Assembly: GCA_944321445.1 (NCBI GenBank)
Contig: CALULJ010000023.1
Span: 1 to 34,218 of the forward strand
Reading direction: 5' to 3'
Source of the DNA: an uncultured Collinsella sp.
Lineage (GTDB): Bacteria; Actinomycetota; Coriobacteriia; Coriobacteriales; Coriobacteriaceae
Length of the DNA: 34,218 nt
Part shown: in pieces, positions 7,812 to 15,737 of the stretch
Layout of the letters: each line of letters opens with the position of its first letter
Position numbering within the stretch: position 1 is the stretch's first letter
Translations under genes and position numbers: made by a program
The notes under the pieces: model-generated
Seen by the model: the letters and a program-made list of their open reading frames with translations, nothing else
Databases searched by the model: none
Told to the model about the DNA's origin: nothing

Positions 7812-8604
7812 CGTATCTCGTCCCGGTACCGCGGGCCGCACTTCGGGCGTGAACCCGCTCGTCGGCAAGCTCGCCGCGCCCGTCGCCGTCGTGGCCCTCG
7901 TGGCCCTGTGGCAACTCGTGTGCATCGTCGGCCTCGTGCCCTCGTTTCTGCTGCCGAGCCCGGTGACGGTCGTCCAAGCGCTCATCGGCGACTGGCAACT
8001 GCTGGCGGGCCATGCCGTCACCTCGCTTGCCGAGGCGGCACTCGGCCTTGCTGCGGGCATCGCGCTCGGTTTTGCCGCAGCGATTCTCATGGATCGCTTC
8101 GAGCTCGTCTACCGCGCGTTCTACCCGCTCGTCGTGCTCACGCAAACCATCCCCACGGTTGCCATCGCGCCGCTGCTCGTGCTGTGGTTCGGCTACGGCA
8201 TGCTGCCCAAGGTCGTGCTTATCGTCATCGCGACGTTCTTTCCCATCACGGTCGGCCTGCTCGACGGCTTTCGCTCCGTCGACCCCGACGTAATCGACCT
8301 CATGCGGTCCATGGGGGCGAATCGCGCGCAGATCATGCGCCACGCCAAGCTGCCGGCGTCGCTCGGACACCTGTTCTCGGGCCTTAAGATCTCGGCGGCC
8401 TACGCCATCGTGGGCGCCGTGATCGCCGAGTGGCTGGGCGGATTCTCGGGCCTTGGCGTGTACATGACACGCGTGCGCAGCGCCTACGCGTTCGACAAGA
8501 TGTTCGCCGTCATCATCCTCATCTCGGCGCTTTCGCTCGCGCTCATGTGGGCGGTCGGCGCCCTGCGTCGCGCCCTCATGCCGTGGGAGCGCAGCGGCGA
8601 CTGA
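7795..8604 (+). CDS. thiX: ABC transporter permease for thiamine precursor (ThiX-like)
   Basis: 269 residues with about six membrane segments and the BPD-permease EAA-type loop (DPDVIDLMRSMGANRAQIMRHAKLPASL, around residues 163-190). The family is the SsuC/TauC-like permeases, and the closest functional group is ThiX of the ThiXYZ transporter, which imports hydroxymethylpyrimidine-type thiamine precursors. The TPP riboswitch, thiamine-binding protein, THI5/NMT1-type binding protein and ATPase around it support this. It starts inside the preceding gene (ATGAGTCC at 7795), implying translational coupling. Substrate assignment is by context. Confidence 0.85.
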   Translation: MSPRPNVSRPGTAGRTSGVNPLVGKLAAPVAVVALVALWQLVCIVGLVPSFLLPSPVTVVQALIGDWQLLAGHAVTSLAEAALGLAAGIALGFAAAILMDRFELVYRAFYPLVVLTQTIPTVAIAPLLVLWFGYGMLPKVVLIVIATFFPITVGLLDGFRSVDPDVIDLMRSMGANRAQIMRHAKLPASLGHLFSGLKISAAYAIVGAVIAEWLGGFSGLGVYMTRVRSAYAFDKMFAVIILISALSLALMWAVGALRRALMPWERSGD

Positions 8605-8616
8605 CCCGACGATTCC

Positions 8617-8653
8617 ATGTGGGAAAAAGGGGACAGTCCCTTTTTTCCCACAT
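8617..8653. repeat. REP-like hairpin between thiX and thiY
   Basis: A 37-nt near-perfect foldback (ATGTGGGAAAAAGGGGA ... TCCCTTTTTTCCCACAT) with a CAG loop. The core GGGGACAGTCCC followed by six T also resembles a weak intrinsic terminator inside the operon. A relative occurs at 9763-9793 in the same operon. Its form recalls REP sequences mobilised by RAYT transposases, but no such gene is in this window. Confidence 0.6.
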
Positions 8654-8693
8654 CGGGCCCTTTCGGGACATTCCATCACGTTAGGAGAACGAT

Positions 8694-9761
8694 ATGCATC
8701 ACATCCAGACTATCGATCAGATGATCGCCCGCCGCGCCGTGTCGCGTCGCGGCTTCGTGCGCGCAGGCCTTGCGGGCGCGGCTGCCCTCGGCACGGCCGC
8801 GCTTGCTGGTTGCTCCGGCACCACCGCTCCCGCCGGCAGCTCCGCGGGTTCCGCATCCGGCCTCAAGAAGATCACCTTCGCGCTCGACTGGACGCCCAAC
8901 ACCAATCACACCGGCGTGTACGTGGCAGCCGCCAACGGCTACTACAAGGATGCCGGCCTGGACGTCGAAATCGTTCAGGCGCCCGAAAACGGTGCCGACG
9001 CGCTCGTTGCCACAGGTGAGGCCCAGTTTGGCGTGAGCTTCCAGGACACCATGGCGAGCTACGTGTCGAGCGACAGTAAGCTTCCCGTGAGTGCCGTGGC
9101 CTCCATCATCCAGCACAACACGTCGGGCATCATCAGCCGTGCCGAGAAGGGCATCACGCACCCTGCGGCTATGATGGACCACACCTATGCCACGTGGGAA
9201 GGCCCCATCGAGCAGGGCGTCATCAAGCGCTGCGTCGAGGCGGACGGCGGCGACTTCACCCGCGTCCAGATGATTCCCTCCACCGTGACCGACGAGGTGA
9301 CGGCGCTGCAGACCGACCAGGTCGACACCATCTGGATCTACTGGGCATGGGCGGGCGTGAAGTGCGAGCTCGCGGGCCTCGATACCAATTATTTCGCCTT
9401 TGCCGATATCGATCCGGTTTTCGATTTCTACACCCCGGTCCTCATCGCCAACGATGCGCTCATCGAGGAGGACCCCGACACGGTCCAGGCGTTCGTGGAC
9501 GCCACGCGCCATGGCTACGAGGACTGCATCGAGGACCCGGACGCCGCTGCGGACGCGCTGCTTGCCGCCGCGCCCGAGCTTGACGAGGAGCTCGTGCGCG
9601 CGAGCCAGGAGTACCTGGCCGACCAGTACCAGGCCGATGCCGCCCAGTGGGGCGTCATCGATCAGGACCGCTGGGACGCGTTCTTCGCCTGGGTGAGCGA
9701 GCAGGGCTTCGCTCCTACTATCGAGGCGGGAGCGGGCCTGAACACGCAGTTCATCCAGTAG
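8694..9761 (+). CDS. thiY: Thiamine-precursor substrate-binding lipoprotein (ThiY, NMT1/THI5-like)
   Basis: 355 residues. The N-terminus carries a twin-arginine motif (SRRGFVRAG, R18-R19), a hydrophobic stretch and a lipobox ending LAGC (C40), so the protein is probably exported folded by Tat and lipid-anchored outside the membrane. The mature domain begins with FALDWTPNTNHTGVYVAAANGYY, the hallmark of the NMT1/THI5 periplasmic-binding family, which captures pyrimidine precursors of thiamine. AGGAG lies 6 bases before the ATG. It sits between the permease and ATPase genes with REP-like hairpins in both gaps. Exact ligand (HMP or formylaminopyrimidine) cannot be told apart here. Confidence 0.88.
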   Translation: MHHIQTIDQMIARRAVSRRGFVRAGLAGAAALGTAALAGCSGTTAPAGSSAGSASGLKKITFALDWTPNTNHTGVYVAAANGYYKDAGLDVEIVQAPENGADALVATGEAQFGVSFQDTMASYVSSDSKLPVSAVASIIQHNTSGIISRAEKGITHPAAMMDHTYATWEGPIEQGVIKRCVEADGGDFTRVQMIPSTVTDEVTALQTDQVDTIWIYWAWAGVKCELAGLDTNYFAFADIDPVFDFYTPVLIANDALIEEDPDTVQAFVDATRHGYEDCIEDPDAAADALLAAAPELDEELVRASQEYLADQYQADAAQWGVIDQDRWDAFFAWVSEQGFAPTIEAGAGLNTQFIQ

Positions 9762-9762
9762 A

Positions 9763-9793
9763 TGGGAAAATAGGGACAGGCACTTTTTTCCCA
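9763..9793. repeat. REP-like hairpin between thiY and thiZ
   Basis: TGGGAAAA and TTTTCCCA flank a TAGGGACAGGCACTT core. It is the second hairpin of this type in the operon and shares the GGGACAG core with the one at 8617. It begins directly after the thiY stop and ends 5 bases before the thiZ RBS. Confidence 0.55.
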
Positions 9794-9805
9794 GAAGGAG
9801 GCAGT

Positions 9806-10558
9806 GTGGCACAGCTTGAGGTGGAGCACGTAAGCGTCGCGTTCGATGGGGTTCGAGTGCTCGACGACGTGAACCTGACGGTGGAGTCGGGGCATATCGC
9901 CTGCCTGCTCGGCCCGTCCGGATGCGGCAAGACGACGCTTTTCCACGCCGTGGCCGGTCTTTCGGTGCCGGATTCCGGTCGCGTGCTGCTCGATGGCCGC
10001 GACATCACCGGCGTTCCCGGGCAGCTCGCCTACATGCTGCAAAAGGATCTGTTGCTGCCCGATAAGACCATCGTGGACAACGTCTCGCTCCCGCTCGTGC
10101 TGCGCGGCGTTTCACGCGATGCAGCCCGCAAGCGGGCGCTCGAGCTGTTCGATACCTTCGGCCTCGCCGGCACGGCTGACCGCTGGCCCTCCGAGCTTTC
10201 CGGTGGCATGCGCCAGCGCGCCGCCCTGCTGCGAAGCTATCTTTTCAGCCAGGAATTCATGCTGCTCGACGAGCCGTTTTCTGCCCTCGACGCGTTCACC
10301 AAGGCCGATATGCACGTATGGTTCCTGGATGTTGCTGAGCGCTTCGGCACCACGGCCCTCGTGGTCACACACGACGTCGACGAGGCGCTTGAGCTTGCCG
10401 ACAAGATTTTCGTCATGCGCGGCGCGCCCCAGGCGGGGAAGCCTACGCGCATCGTCGGCACCGAGCGCATCGCTTGCCCGCGGGCGAATCGAGCCAACTT
10501 CGCGCTCACCGAGGAATTCCTCGAGCACAAGCGCCGCGTTCTCGAGCTGCTGGGCTAG
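9806..10558 (+). CDS. thiZ: ABC transporter ATP-binding protein for thiamine precursor (ThiZ)
   Basis: 250 residues, a single nucleotide-binding domain. Walker A is GPSGCGKTT (residues 36-44), the Q-loop region is LAYMLQKDLLLP, the signature is LSGGMRQRA, Walker B is FMLLDEPFSALD, and the switch His is in VVTHD. It powers the ThiXY importer. The start is GTG 9806 with AAGGAGG four to five bases upstream; a longer open frame reaching back to 9647 is only read-through into the thiY 3' end. A strong 26-bp hairpin closes the operon. Confidence 0.88.
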   Translation: MAQLEVEHVSVAFDGVRVLDDVNLTVESGHIACLLGPSGCGKTTLFHAVAGLSVPDSGRVLLDGRDITGVPGQLAYMLQKDLLLPDKTIVDNVSLPLVLRGVSRDAARKRALELFDTFGLAGTADRWPSELSGGMRQRAALLRSYLFSQEFMLLDEPFSALDAFTKADMHVWFLDVAERFGTTALVVTHDVDEALELADKIFVMRGAPQAGKPTRIVGTERIACPRANRANFALTEEFLEHKRRVLELLG

Positions 10559-10573
10559 CTAAAACCAAAAGAA

Positions 10574-10630
10574 CCAAAATGAACCCGCCCCCTTTTGGTG
10601 GACAACCAAAAGGGGGCGGGTTCATTTTGG
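10574..10630 (+). terminator. 26-bp perfect hairpin after thiZ
   Basis: Arms 10574-10599 and 10605-10630 are perfect complements over 26 nt (CCAAAATGAACCCGCCCCCT...), with a GGACA loop. It ends the thi operon and may be a bidirectional terminator or a REP-type repeat. A diverged single arm of the same sequence reappears at 14168-14194, which favours a repeat-family origin. Confidence 0.7.
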
Positions 10631-10820
10631 CGGCCATATGCCATCGTTCCTGTAACATATGTAAGCCATTGGTAACTTTTTTGGCAAACAGGCTCATTTC
10701 TTCTTCACAAAGCGCGCCCCGTGTGATAGTTTACCGAATGAAACATAGACGAGGTTAACTTTGAACATGTCATTGCCCCGCCTATGGCTTGGCAGGCTGC
10801 GACGAAAGGAAGCGTTCAGA

Positions 10821-11060
10821 ATGACTCAGGGTCCTCGAATTCCGGCGATGCCGCTTTCTCTGCGCCACGCGGGGGAGACGGTGGCGGTTACGCGCGTACG
10901 CGGAGATGAGGACCTCAAGCACCATCTGGCGAACATCGGGTTTGTCGAGGGTTCCCAGGTGCATGTTGTCTCTGCCAGCGCATCCAACATCATCGTGGTG
11001 GTCAAGGGCGCTCGCTTTGGCTTGGACGCCAAGGTGGCGCAACACGTCATGACGGCATAA
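10821..11060 (+). CDS. feoA: FeoA-family protein (first copy)
   Basis: 79 residues comprising one FeoA SH3-like domain: PLSLRHAGETVAVTRVRGDEDLKHHLANIGFVEGSQVHVV, then NIIVVVKGARFGLDAKVAQHVM. FeoA is a cytoplasmic partner of the FeoB ferrous iron transporter. ATG 10821 with GAAAGGAAG upstream is preferred; an alternative start at 10767 would add 18 residues without an RBS. It leads a feoA-feoA-feoB cluster; the L(x)NIGF-EG pattern is typical. A possible promoter is TTCACA at 10704, with TAGTTT 17 bases later, but the match is weak. Confidence 0.85.
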   Translation: MTQGPRIPAMPLSLRHAGETVAVTRVRGDEDLKHHLANIGFVEGSQVHVVSASASNIIVVVKGARFGLDAKVAQHVMTA

Positions 11061-11122
11061 GGCAAGACCCGGCGCGTCACATGCGGCGCGCTTCGGATAG
11101 GACGTACGAAAGGGGGAAGGAC

Positions 11123-11344
11123 ATGAAGACTCTGGGAGATGTGGCGGTAGGCGATAGCTCCACCATCATCAAGCTGCACGGTACGGGTGCGCTTCGTCGC
11201 CACCTGATGGACCTCGGCCTCATCAAGGGCACGCAGTTCAAGGTCGTGAAGGTCGCGCCGTTGGGCGATCCGATCCAAATCACCGTCCGCGGCTACGAGC
11301 TTTCCATCCGCAAGGAGGAGGCAGCCATCGTCGAGGTGCAGTAG
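11123..11344 (+). CDS. feoA: FeoA-family protein (second copy)
   Basis: 73 residues, a full FeoA domain with the pattern LGDVAVGDSSTIIKLHG, LRRHLMDLGLIKGTQFKVVKVAPLGDP and YELSIRKEEAAIVEV. This copy is closer to canonical FeoA than the one before it. ATG 11123 has GGGGGAAGG upstream. It lies 62 bp after the first copy and 132 bp before feoB. Paired FeoA proteins next to FeoB are common in anaerobes; whether they form a heteromer is unknown. Confidence 0.88.
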   Translation: MKTLGDVAVGDSSTIIKLHGTGALRRHLMDLGLIKGTQFKVVKVAPLGDPIQITVRGYELSIRKEEAAIVEVQ

Positions 11345-11376
11345 CTGTGCCTCGAGCGAACGTTTGCGCAGGTAGA

Positions 11377-11392
11377 GTTAGCTATTTCTAAC
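11377..11392. promoter_or_regulatory. Small AT-rich inverted repeat upstream of feoB
   Basis: GTTAG-CTATTT-CTAAC, 5-bp perfect arms. TTAG...CTAA half-sites recall DtxR/IdeR-type iron boxes, and the position before an iron transporter fits, but the match to a consensus is only partial. Confidence 0.3.
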
Positions 11393-11416
11393 ATAAGGGA
11401 CAGGGGGTGCCCTTAT
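11393..11416. repeat. REP-like palindrome upstream of feoB
   Basis: ATAAGGG and CCCTTAT flank ACAGGGGGTG. The GGGACAGG core relates it to the hairpins at 8617 and 9763. Confidence 0.45.
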
Positions 11417-11476
11417 CCCCACAGGCTAGCTCGGTAACTTACTCAAGTTTCAAAGCCTATATGGAAGAAGGAATGC

Positions 11477-13714
11477 ATGGCGGCTTCACAGCTTCACGTC
11501 GCACTGGCGGGCAACCCCAACTGCGGCAAGACCACGCTTTTCAACCTCATTACCGGACAAAACGGCTACGTGGGCAACTGGCCCGGCGTTACGGTTGAGA
11601 AGAAGGAGGCCACGCTGACGCGCGATAAGAGCGTGCGCATCACCGACCTCCCCGGCATCTATTCACTTTCGCCTTACAGCCCCGAGGAGCGCGTCTCGCG
11701 CGATTACCTCATGAGCGGCGAGCCCGACGTCGTGATTCAGGTCATCGACGCCACGAACCTCGAGCGCAACCTGTATCTGGCGCTCCAGGTTGTGGAGACC
11801 GGCCTTCCCGTCGTGGCGGCCCTCAACATGGCCGACCTCGTGGAAAAAAGCGGCGACAAGATCGATACCGCAGCGCTCTCCAAAAGCCTTGGCTGCCCCG
11901 TCGTGATGATTTCGGCGCTGCGAAACACGGGCGTGGACGAACTCATCGCCGAGGCCAAGCGCGCGGCAGCCACGAAGGGCAACGTGCCGCGCCACACCTT
12001 CGATTCGGCCATCGAGGACGTACTTTCCAAGATCGAGACCTTGCTCCCGTCCTCCGTTTCTGCCGAGAAGCGCCTCTACTACGCAGTCAAGCTCTTCGAG
12101 CGCGACGAGGACGCTGCGCGCCTCATCAACCTCACGAAGGATAACGCTGCGAAGGTTGAGCAGCTCATCGCGCAGTGTGAGGCCGATTGCGACGATGACG
12201 CCGAGTCCATCATCACCGGCGAGCGCTACGCCGTGATCGCGCACATGATCGACGGCTGCCTGAAGCGCGCCCCGGAGCGTATGAGCACCTCCGAGAAGAT
12301 CGACCGCATCGTGACGAACCGTATCCTCGGTCTGCCGATCTTCATCCTCGTCATGTGGGCAGTCTACGCCATCGCCACCGGCGCGAACGCCTTCGGCACC
12401 GCCGGCACCGACTGGGTGAACGACAACCTGTTCGGCGAGGGCTTCGAGCTCTTTGGCCAGACGTTCCCCTCCATCCCCGGTGCCATCGAGGGCTGGCTTG
12501 TGGCTGCCGGCGCAAGCGACCTCGTCCAGAGCCTCGTGCTCGACGGCATCGTCGCCGGCGTGGGCGCCGTGCTCGGCTTCATTCCGCAGATGTTCGTGCT
12601 GTTCGTGCTCCTTTCCTTCCTTGAGGACTGCGGCTACATGGCGCGCGTCGCCTTCGTGATGGACCGCGTGTTCCGCCGCTTCGGCCTCTCCGGTAAAAGT
12701 TTCATCCCCATGCTCGTTTCCACGGGCTGCGGCGTGCCCGGCGTGCTTGCCACCAAGACCATCGAGAACGAGAAGGACCGCCGCATGACGGTCATGACCA
12801 CGACGTTCATTCCCTGCGGCGCCAAACTGCCCATCATCGCCCTGCTCATGGGTGCCATGGTGGGCGATGCCGAGGCCGCTTGGATCAGCCCGCTCTTCTA
12901 CTTCCTGGGTGTCATCGCGGTTATCGCCTCGGGCATTATGCTCAAGAAGACCAAGCTCTTCGCCGGCCGCCCGACCCCGTTCGTCATGGAGCTTCCGAGC
13001 TACCACTTCCCGTCCATCCGCTCGTGGTGGCTGCATGTGTGGGAGCGCGTGTCCGCCTACATCAAGAAGGCCTTCACGATCATCTTCGCGTCCACCATCG
13101 TGGTATGGTTCCTCACGAACTTCGGCGTGTACGAGGGCGCGTTCGGCTTCCTGCCCGCCATGGAGGGCATCCCCGAGGAGTTCACCGACTACTCCGTGCT
13201 CGCTATGGTCGGCGGAGCCATCGCCTTCATCTTCGCGCCGCTCGGCTTTGACACCTGGCAGGCGACCGCCATGTCCATCACCGGTCTCGTCGCCAAGGAG
13301 AACGTCGTGGCCACGGCGAGCTCGCTGCTGCACATCGCCGACGGCACCGAGACCGACCCGAACCTGTGGGCAGCCTTTGCCGGCATGTTCCCGACCATGG
13401 GCGCCATCGCCGCGTTCGGTGCGTTCAATCTGCTGTGCGCCCCATGCTTCGCTGCCATGGGCACCATCCGCGCCCAGATGAATTCCGGCAAGTGGACCGC
13501 GATCGCCATCGGCTACGAGTGCGCCTTCGCGTGGGTCGTGGGTCTCATGATCAACCAGTTCTACCTGCTGGCGACCGGTGTCTTCAGCGTGTGGACCGTC
13601 GTTGCCATCGCGTTTGCGGCCGCCATCGTCTTCCAGCTGGTGCGTCCGATGCCCAAGTGGGCGTGGGAGGACGACAAGGTTTCCACCTCAGCTGCTGCCG
13701 GAGCCGTAGCATAA
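11477..13714 (+). CDS. feoB: Ferrous iron transport protein B
   Basis: 745 residues, full length for FeoB. The N-terminal G domain shows G1 GNPNCGKTT (residues 12-20), the G2-region motif GNWPGVTVE, G3 DLPGIYSLSPYSPEE and G4 NMAD. A helical GDI-like region follows (about 175-265), and the membrane part carries the duplicated Gate motifs (GYMARVAF, STGCGVPG, FIPCGAKLP, then the second repeat with LLCAPCFAAMG). It imports Fe2+ across the membrane under control of GTP. GGAAGAAGGA precedes the ATG. It follows two feoA genes and is followed by a strong hairpin and the Cys-rich accessory peptide. Confidence 0.96.
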   Translation: MAASQLHVALAGNPNCGKTTLFNLITGQNGYVGNWPGVTVEKKEATLTRDKSVRITDLPGIYSLSPYSPEERVSRDYLMSGEPDVVIQVIDATNLERNLYLALQVVETGLPVVAALNMADLVEKSGDKIDTAALSKSLGCPVVMISALRNTGVDELIAEAKRAAATKGNVPRHTFDSAIEDVLSKIETLLPSSVSAEKRLYYAVKLFERDEDAARLINLTKDNAAKVEQLIAQCEADCDDDAESIITGERYAVIAHMIDGCLKRAPERMSTSEKIDRIVTNRILGLPIFILVMWAVYAIATGANAFGTAGTDWVNDNLFGEGFELFGQTFPSIPGAIEGWLVAAGASDLVQSLVLDGIVAGVGAVLGFIPQMFVLFVLLSFLEDCGYMARVAFVMDRVFRRFGLSGKSFIPMLVSTGCGVPGVLATKTIENEKDRRMTVMTTTFIPCGAKLPIIALLMGAMVGDAEAAWISPLFYFLGVIAVIASGIMLKKTKLFAGRPTPFVMELPSYHFPSIRSWWLHVWERVSAYIKKAFTIIFASTIVVWFLTNFGVYEGAFGFLPAMEGIPEEFTDYSVLAMVGGAIAFIFAPLGFDTWQATAMSITGLVAKENVVATASSLLHIADGTETDPNLWAAFAGMFPTMGAIAAFGAFNLLCAPCFAAMGTIRAQMNSGKWTAIAIGYECAFAWVVGLMINQFYLLATGVFSVWTVVAIAFAAAIVFQLVRPMPKWAWEDDKVSTSAAAGAVA

Positions 13715-13747
13715 ACGTCTTGGCTGCAACCTCGTTTCCCCTCTGAT

Positions 13748-13782
13748 GTGCCGCCTGCGAGCTCCACGCCCGCAGGCGGCAC
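13748..13782 (+). terminator. Hairpin after feoB
   Basis: A 12-bp perfect stem GTGCCGCCTGCG / CGCAGGCGGCAC with an 11-nt loop, 34 bp beyond the feoB stop. Only a short GTTGTT follows instead of a T-run. Confidence 0.6.
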
Positions 13783-13814
13783 GTTGTTACCGGTGCCGCG
13801 CCGGGCAGACCTCT

Positions 13815-13890
13815 CCCACAATTTGTGGTAACGGGTTTGTCTCGCATGCGCGCGCATACCTGAGACAAACTCGTGAACAAAAATGTGTGG
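13815..13890. repeat. Imperfect foldback between feoB and the Cys-rich peptide gene
   Basis: The inner arms ACGGGTTTGTCTC (13831-13843) and GAGACAAACTCGT (13862-13874) pair at 12 of 13 positions. Weaker pairing extends outward to CCCACAA and TGTGTGG. It looks like a decayed relative, in architecture, of the large foldbacks elsewhere. Confidence 0.5.
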
Positions 13891-13961
13891 CGCTTGTTCG
13901 CTCGTGGTGCCACATGCGGAAATGGGGTAAAGTTCTACTGAGCTAACACTAGGGAGGAACC

Positions 13962-14168
13962 ATGTCCCTCATCGATATCGTTATCTTGGCCGTCATCGCT
14001 GTCGCGTTTGTTGCCGTGTGTATCCGCATCAAGCGCAAGGGGAGTTGTGCCGACTGCGCGCAAGGCGGTGCGTGCGGAGGGCATTGCTCCAGCGCACAGC
14101 GGAAAAGCTGCCCTGCTTGCAAGGGTGTCGACCAGGTGGCCGAAGAGCTCGGCCGCGGAGTCAAATAA
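13962..14168 (+). CDS. FeoB-associated Cys-rich membrane protein
   Basis: 68 residues. One N-terminal membrane helix (residues 3-24, LIDIVILAVIAVAFVAVCIRI) is followed by a short cytoplasmic tail with a Cys cluster (SCADCAQGGACGGHC, then SCPACKG). This is the pattern of the small FeoB-associated Cys-rich proteins found after feoB in many anaerobes, thought to assist Fe2+ uptake or metal handling at the membrane. AGGGAGGAACC precedes the ATG. The 247-bp gap and hairpins after feoB suggest its own promoter or processing. Confidence 0.85.
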   Translation: MSLIDIVILAVIAVAFVAVCIRIKRKGSCADCAQGGACGGHCSSAQRKSCPACKGVDQVAEELGRGVK

Positions 14169-14194
14169 CCAAACGTAACCTGCCCCTTTTGGTG
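14168..14194. repeat. Single arm related to the hairpin at 10574
   Basis: ACCAAACGTAACCTGCCCC followed by TTTTGGTG resembles the left arm at 10573-10600 (ACCAAAATGAACCCGCCCC..TTTTGGTG), with about 5 changes and a deleted base. No second arm follows. It overlaps the stop codon of the preceding gene by one base. Confidence 0.5.
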
Positions 14195-14295
14195 AAGCAA
14201 CTATGGGAAATCCGACCGAAACATAGATATGGCAGAATGTGCGGCCATAACCGTTCGATCTGATCTTTGCCGCTTGGTTGGGAAGGGTTGCATCC

Positions 14296-15642
14296 ATGGA
14301 TAAGAGCCAGAACATCGATTTCGTCCTGCGCACCGTCGAGGAGCGCGACATCCGCTTCGTGCGCCTGTGGTTCGTCGACGTGCTCGGCCGCCTGAAGAGC
14401 TTTGCCATCAGCCCCGAGGACCTCGAGGTCGCCTTCGAGGAGGGCATCGGTTTCGATGGCTCGGCCATCGAGGGCTTCACCGCGCCGGAGGAAGCCGACA
14501 TGCTCGCTTTCCCCGACCCCTCGACGTTCCAGGTGCTGCCTTGGCGCCCCTCGAGCGACGGTGTCGCCCGCATCTTCTGCGACGTGTGCACGCCGGACCG
14601 CAAGCCCTTCGCGGGAGATCCGCGCAACTGCCTGCGCCGCATGTTCCGCCAGGCCGAAGAGGCCGGCTACATCATGAACGTGGGCACCGAGCTCGAGTTC
14701 TATTACTTCCCCGACGAGCACACGCCCAAGCCGCTCGACACCGTGGGTTACTTCGACCTGCTGCCGTCCGACTCGGCGCGCGACGTGCGCCGCAACACGG
14801 TGCTCACGCTCGAGAAGATGAGCGTGCCGGTGGAGTACACCTTCCATTCGTCCGGTCCCTCGCAGCACGGCATTTCGCTGCGCCACGCCGAGGCGCTCAC
14901 CATGTCCGACGCAATCATGACGGCTAAGCACATCATCCGCCTCGAGGCCTACGAGGCGGGAATCCATGCGTCGTTCATGCCCAAGCCCATTGCGGGCGAG
15001 GCGTCTTCTGCCATGTTCCTGCATCAGTCGCTGTTCGATTACGATGGCAACAACGTGTTCTACGGCGAGGACGACCCGGTGTACCACCTGTCGCCCATCG
15101 CCAAGAGCTACATGGCGGGCATTCTCATGCACGCCGGCGAGATCTCGGCCATCACGAATCCCACGGTGAACTCCTACAAGCGCCTGGCGACGGGCAAGAA
15201 CAGCTCTCCCACACCCACGCATGCCACCTGGGGCCTGCGCAACCGCGCCGCGATGATCCGCATCCCCATCTACAAGCCGGGCAAGCAGCTCTCCACGCGC
15301 ATCGAGCTGCGCAGCCCCGACCCCATGGCAAACCCGTACCTCACCTGCGCCGTCACGCTGGCGGCTGGCCTCGACGGTATCAAGCGTGGCCTGCGCCTTC
15401 CGGCCGAGACCGAGCTCACCGACGCCGGCCTGTCAGACCGCGAGCTGCGCGAGCTGGGTTGCGCCCCGCTGCCGCGCAACCTGCAGGAGGCGCTCGACAT
15501 CTTCGAGAACTCTGTGCTCATGAAGGACGCCTTGGGCGAGCACATCCACAGCTTTTTCCTGAAGAAGAAGCGCAAAGAGTGGGAGAAATACGCCTCCCAT
15601 ATCTCCGAGTGGGAGATCAACCAGTATCTGGCGAGCTCCTAA
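14296..15642 (+). CDS. glnA: Glutamine synthetase type I
   Basis: 448 residues, the size of the shorter GSI-alpha class; no adenylylation segment is evident. It condenses glutamate and ammonia with ATP. Landmarks are GFDGSAIEGF (about 54-63), GTELEFYYF with the metal-binding Glu residues, the NPTVNSYKRL loop, RNRAAMIRIP and RIELRSPDPMANPYL. One metal-site position is altered: the family motif S-G-M-H-x-H-x-S-L reads S-A-M-F-L-H-Q-S-L here, so F241 replaces the His that normally binds metal, while H243 is kept. Whether the enzyme is fully active is therefore open. GGGAAGGG precedes ATG 14296; an in-frame GTG at 14278 is less likely. The next gene is a GlnR-like regulator. Confidence 0.92.
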   Translation: MDKSQNIDFVLRTVEERDIRFVRLWFVDVLGRLKSFAISPEDLEVAFEEGIGFDGSAIEGFTAPEEADMLAFPDPSTFQVLPWRPSSDGVARIFCDVCTPDRKPFAGDPRNCLRRMFRQAEEAGYIMNVGTELEFYYFPDEHTPKPLDTVGYFDLLPSDSARDVRRNTVLTLEKMSVPVEYTFHSSGPSQHGISLRHAEALTMSDAIMTAKHIIRLEAYEAGIHASFMPKPIAGEASSAMFLHQSLFDYDGNNVFYGEDDPVYHLSPIAKSYMAGILMHAGEISAITNPTVNSYKRLATGKNSSPTPTHATWGLRNRAAMIRIPIYKPGKQLSTRIELRSPDPMANPYLTCAVTLAAGLDGIKRGLRLPAETELTDAGLSDRELRELGCAPLPRNLQEALDIFENSVLMKDALGEHIHSFFLKKKRKEWEKYASHISEWEINQYLASS

Positions 15643-15737
15643 GAAGCGCATGCGCCCGTGCGCCCGTGGCAAATTATGCGGGTTTTCGTGCGCAAGGCAG
15701 CAGCTTGGTATGATGTATTCAGCGAGAGGGTGGTGAT

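Noticed and set aside
9647..9805. N-terminal extension of the ThiZ frame into thiY
   Set aside because: It overlaps thiY in another frame and crosses a hairpin; GTG 9806 has a strong RBS and the protein there starts at the usual place.
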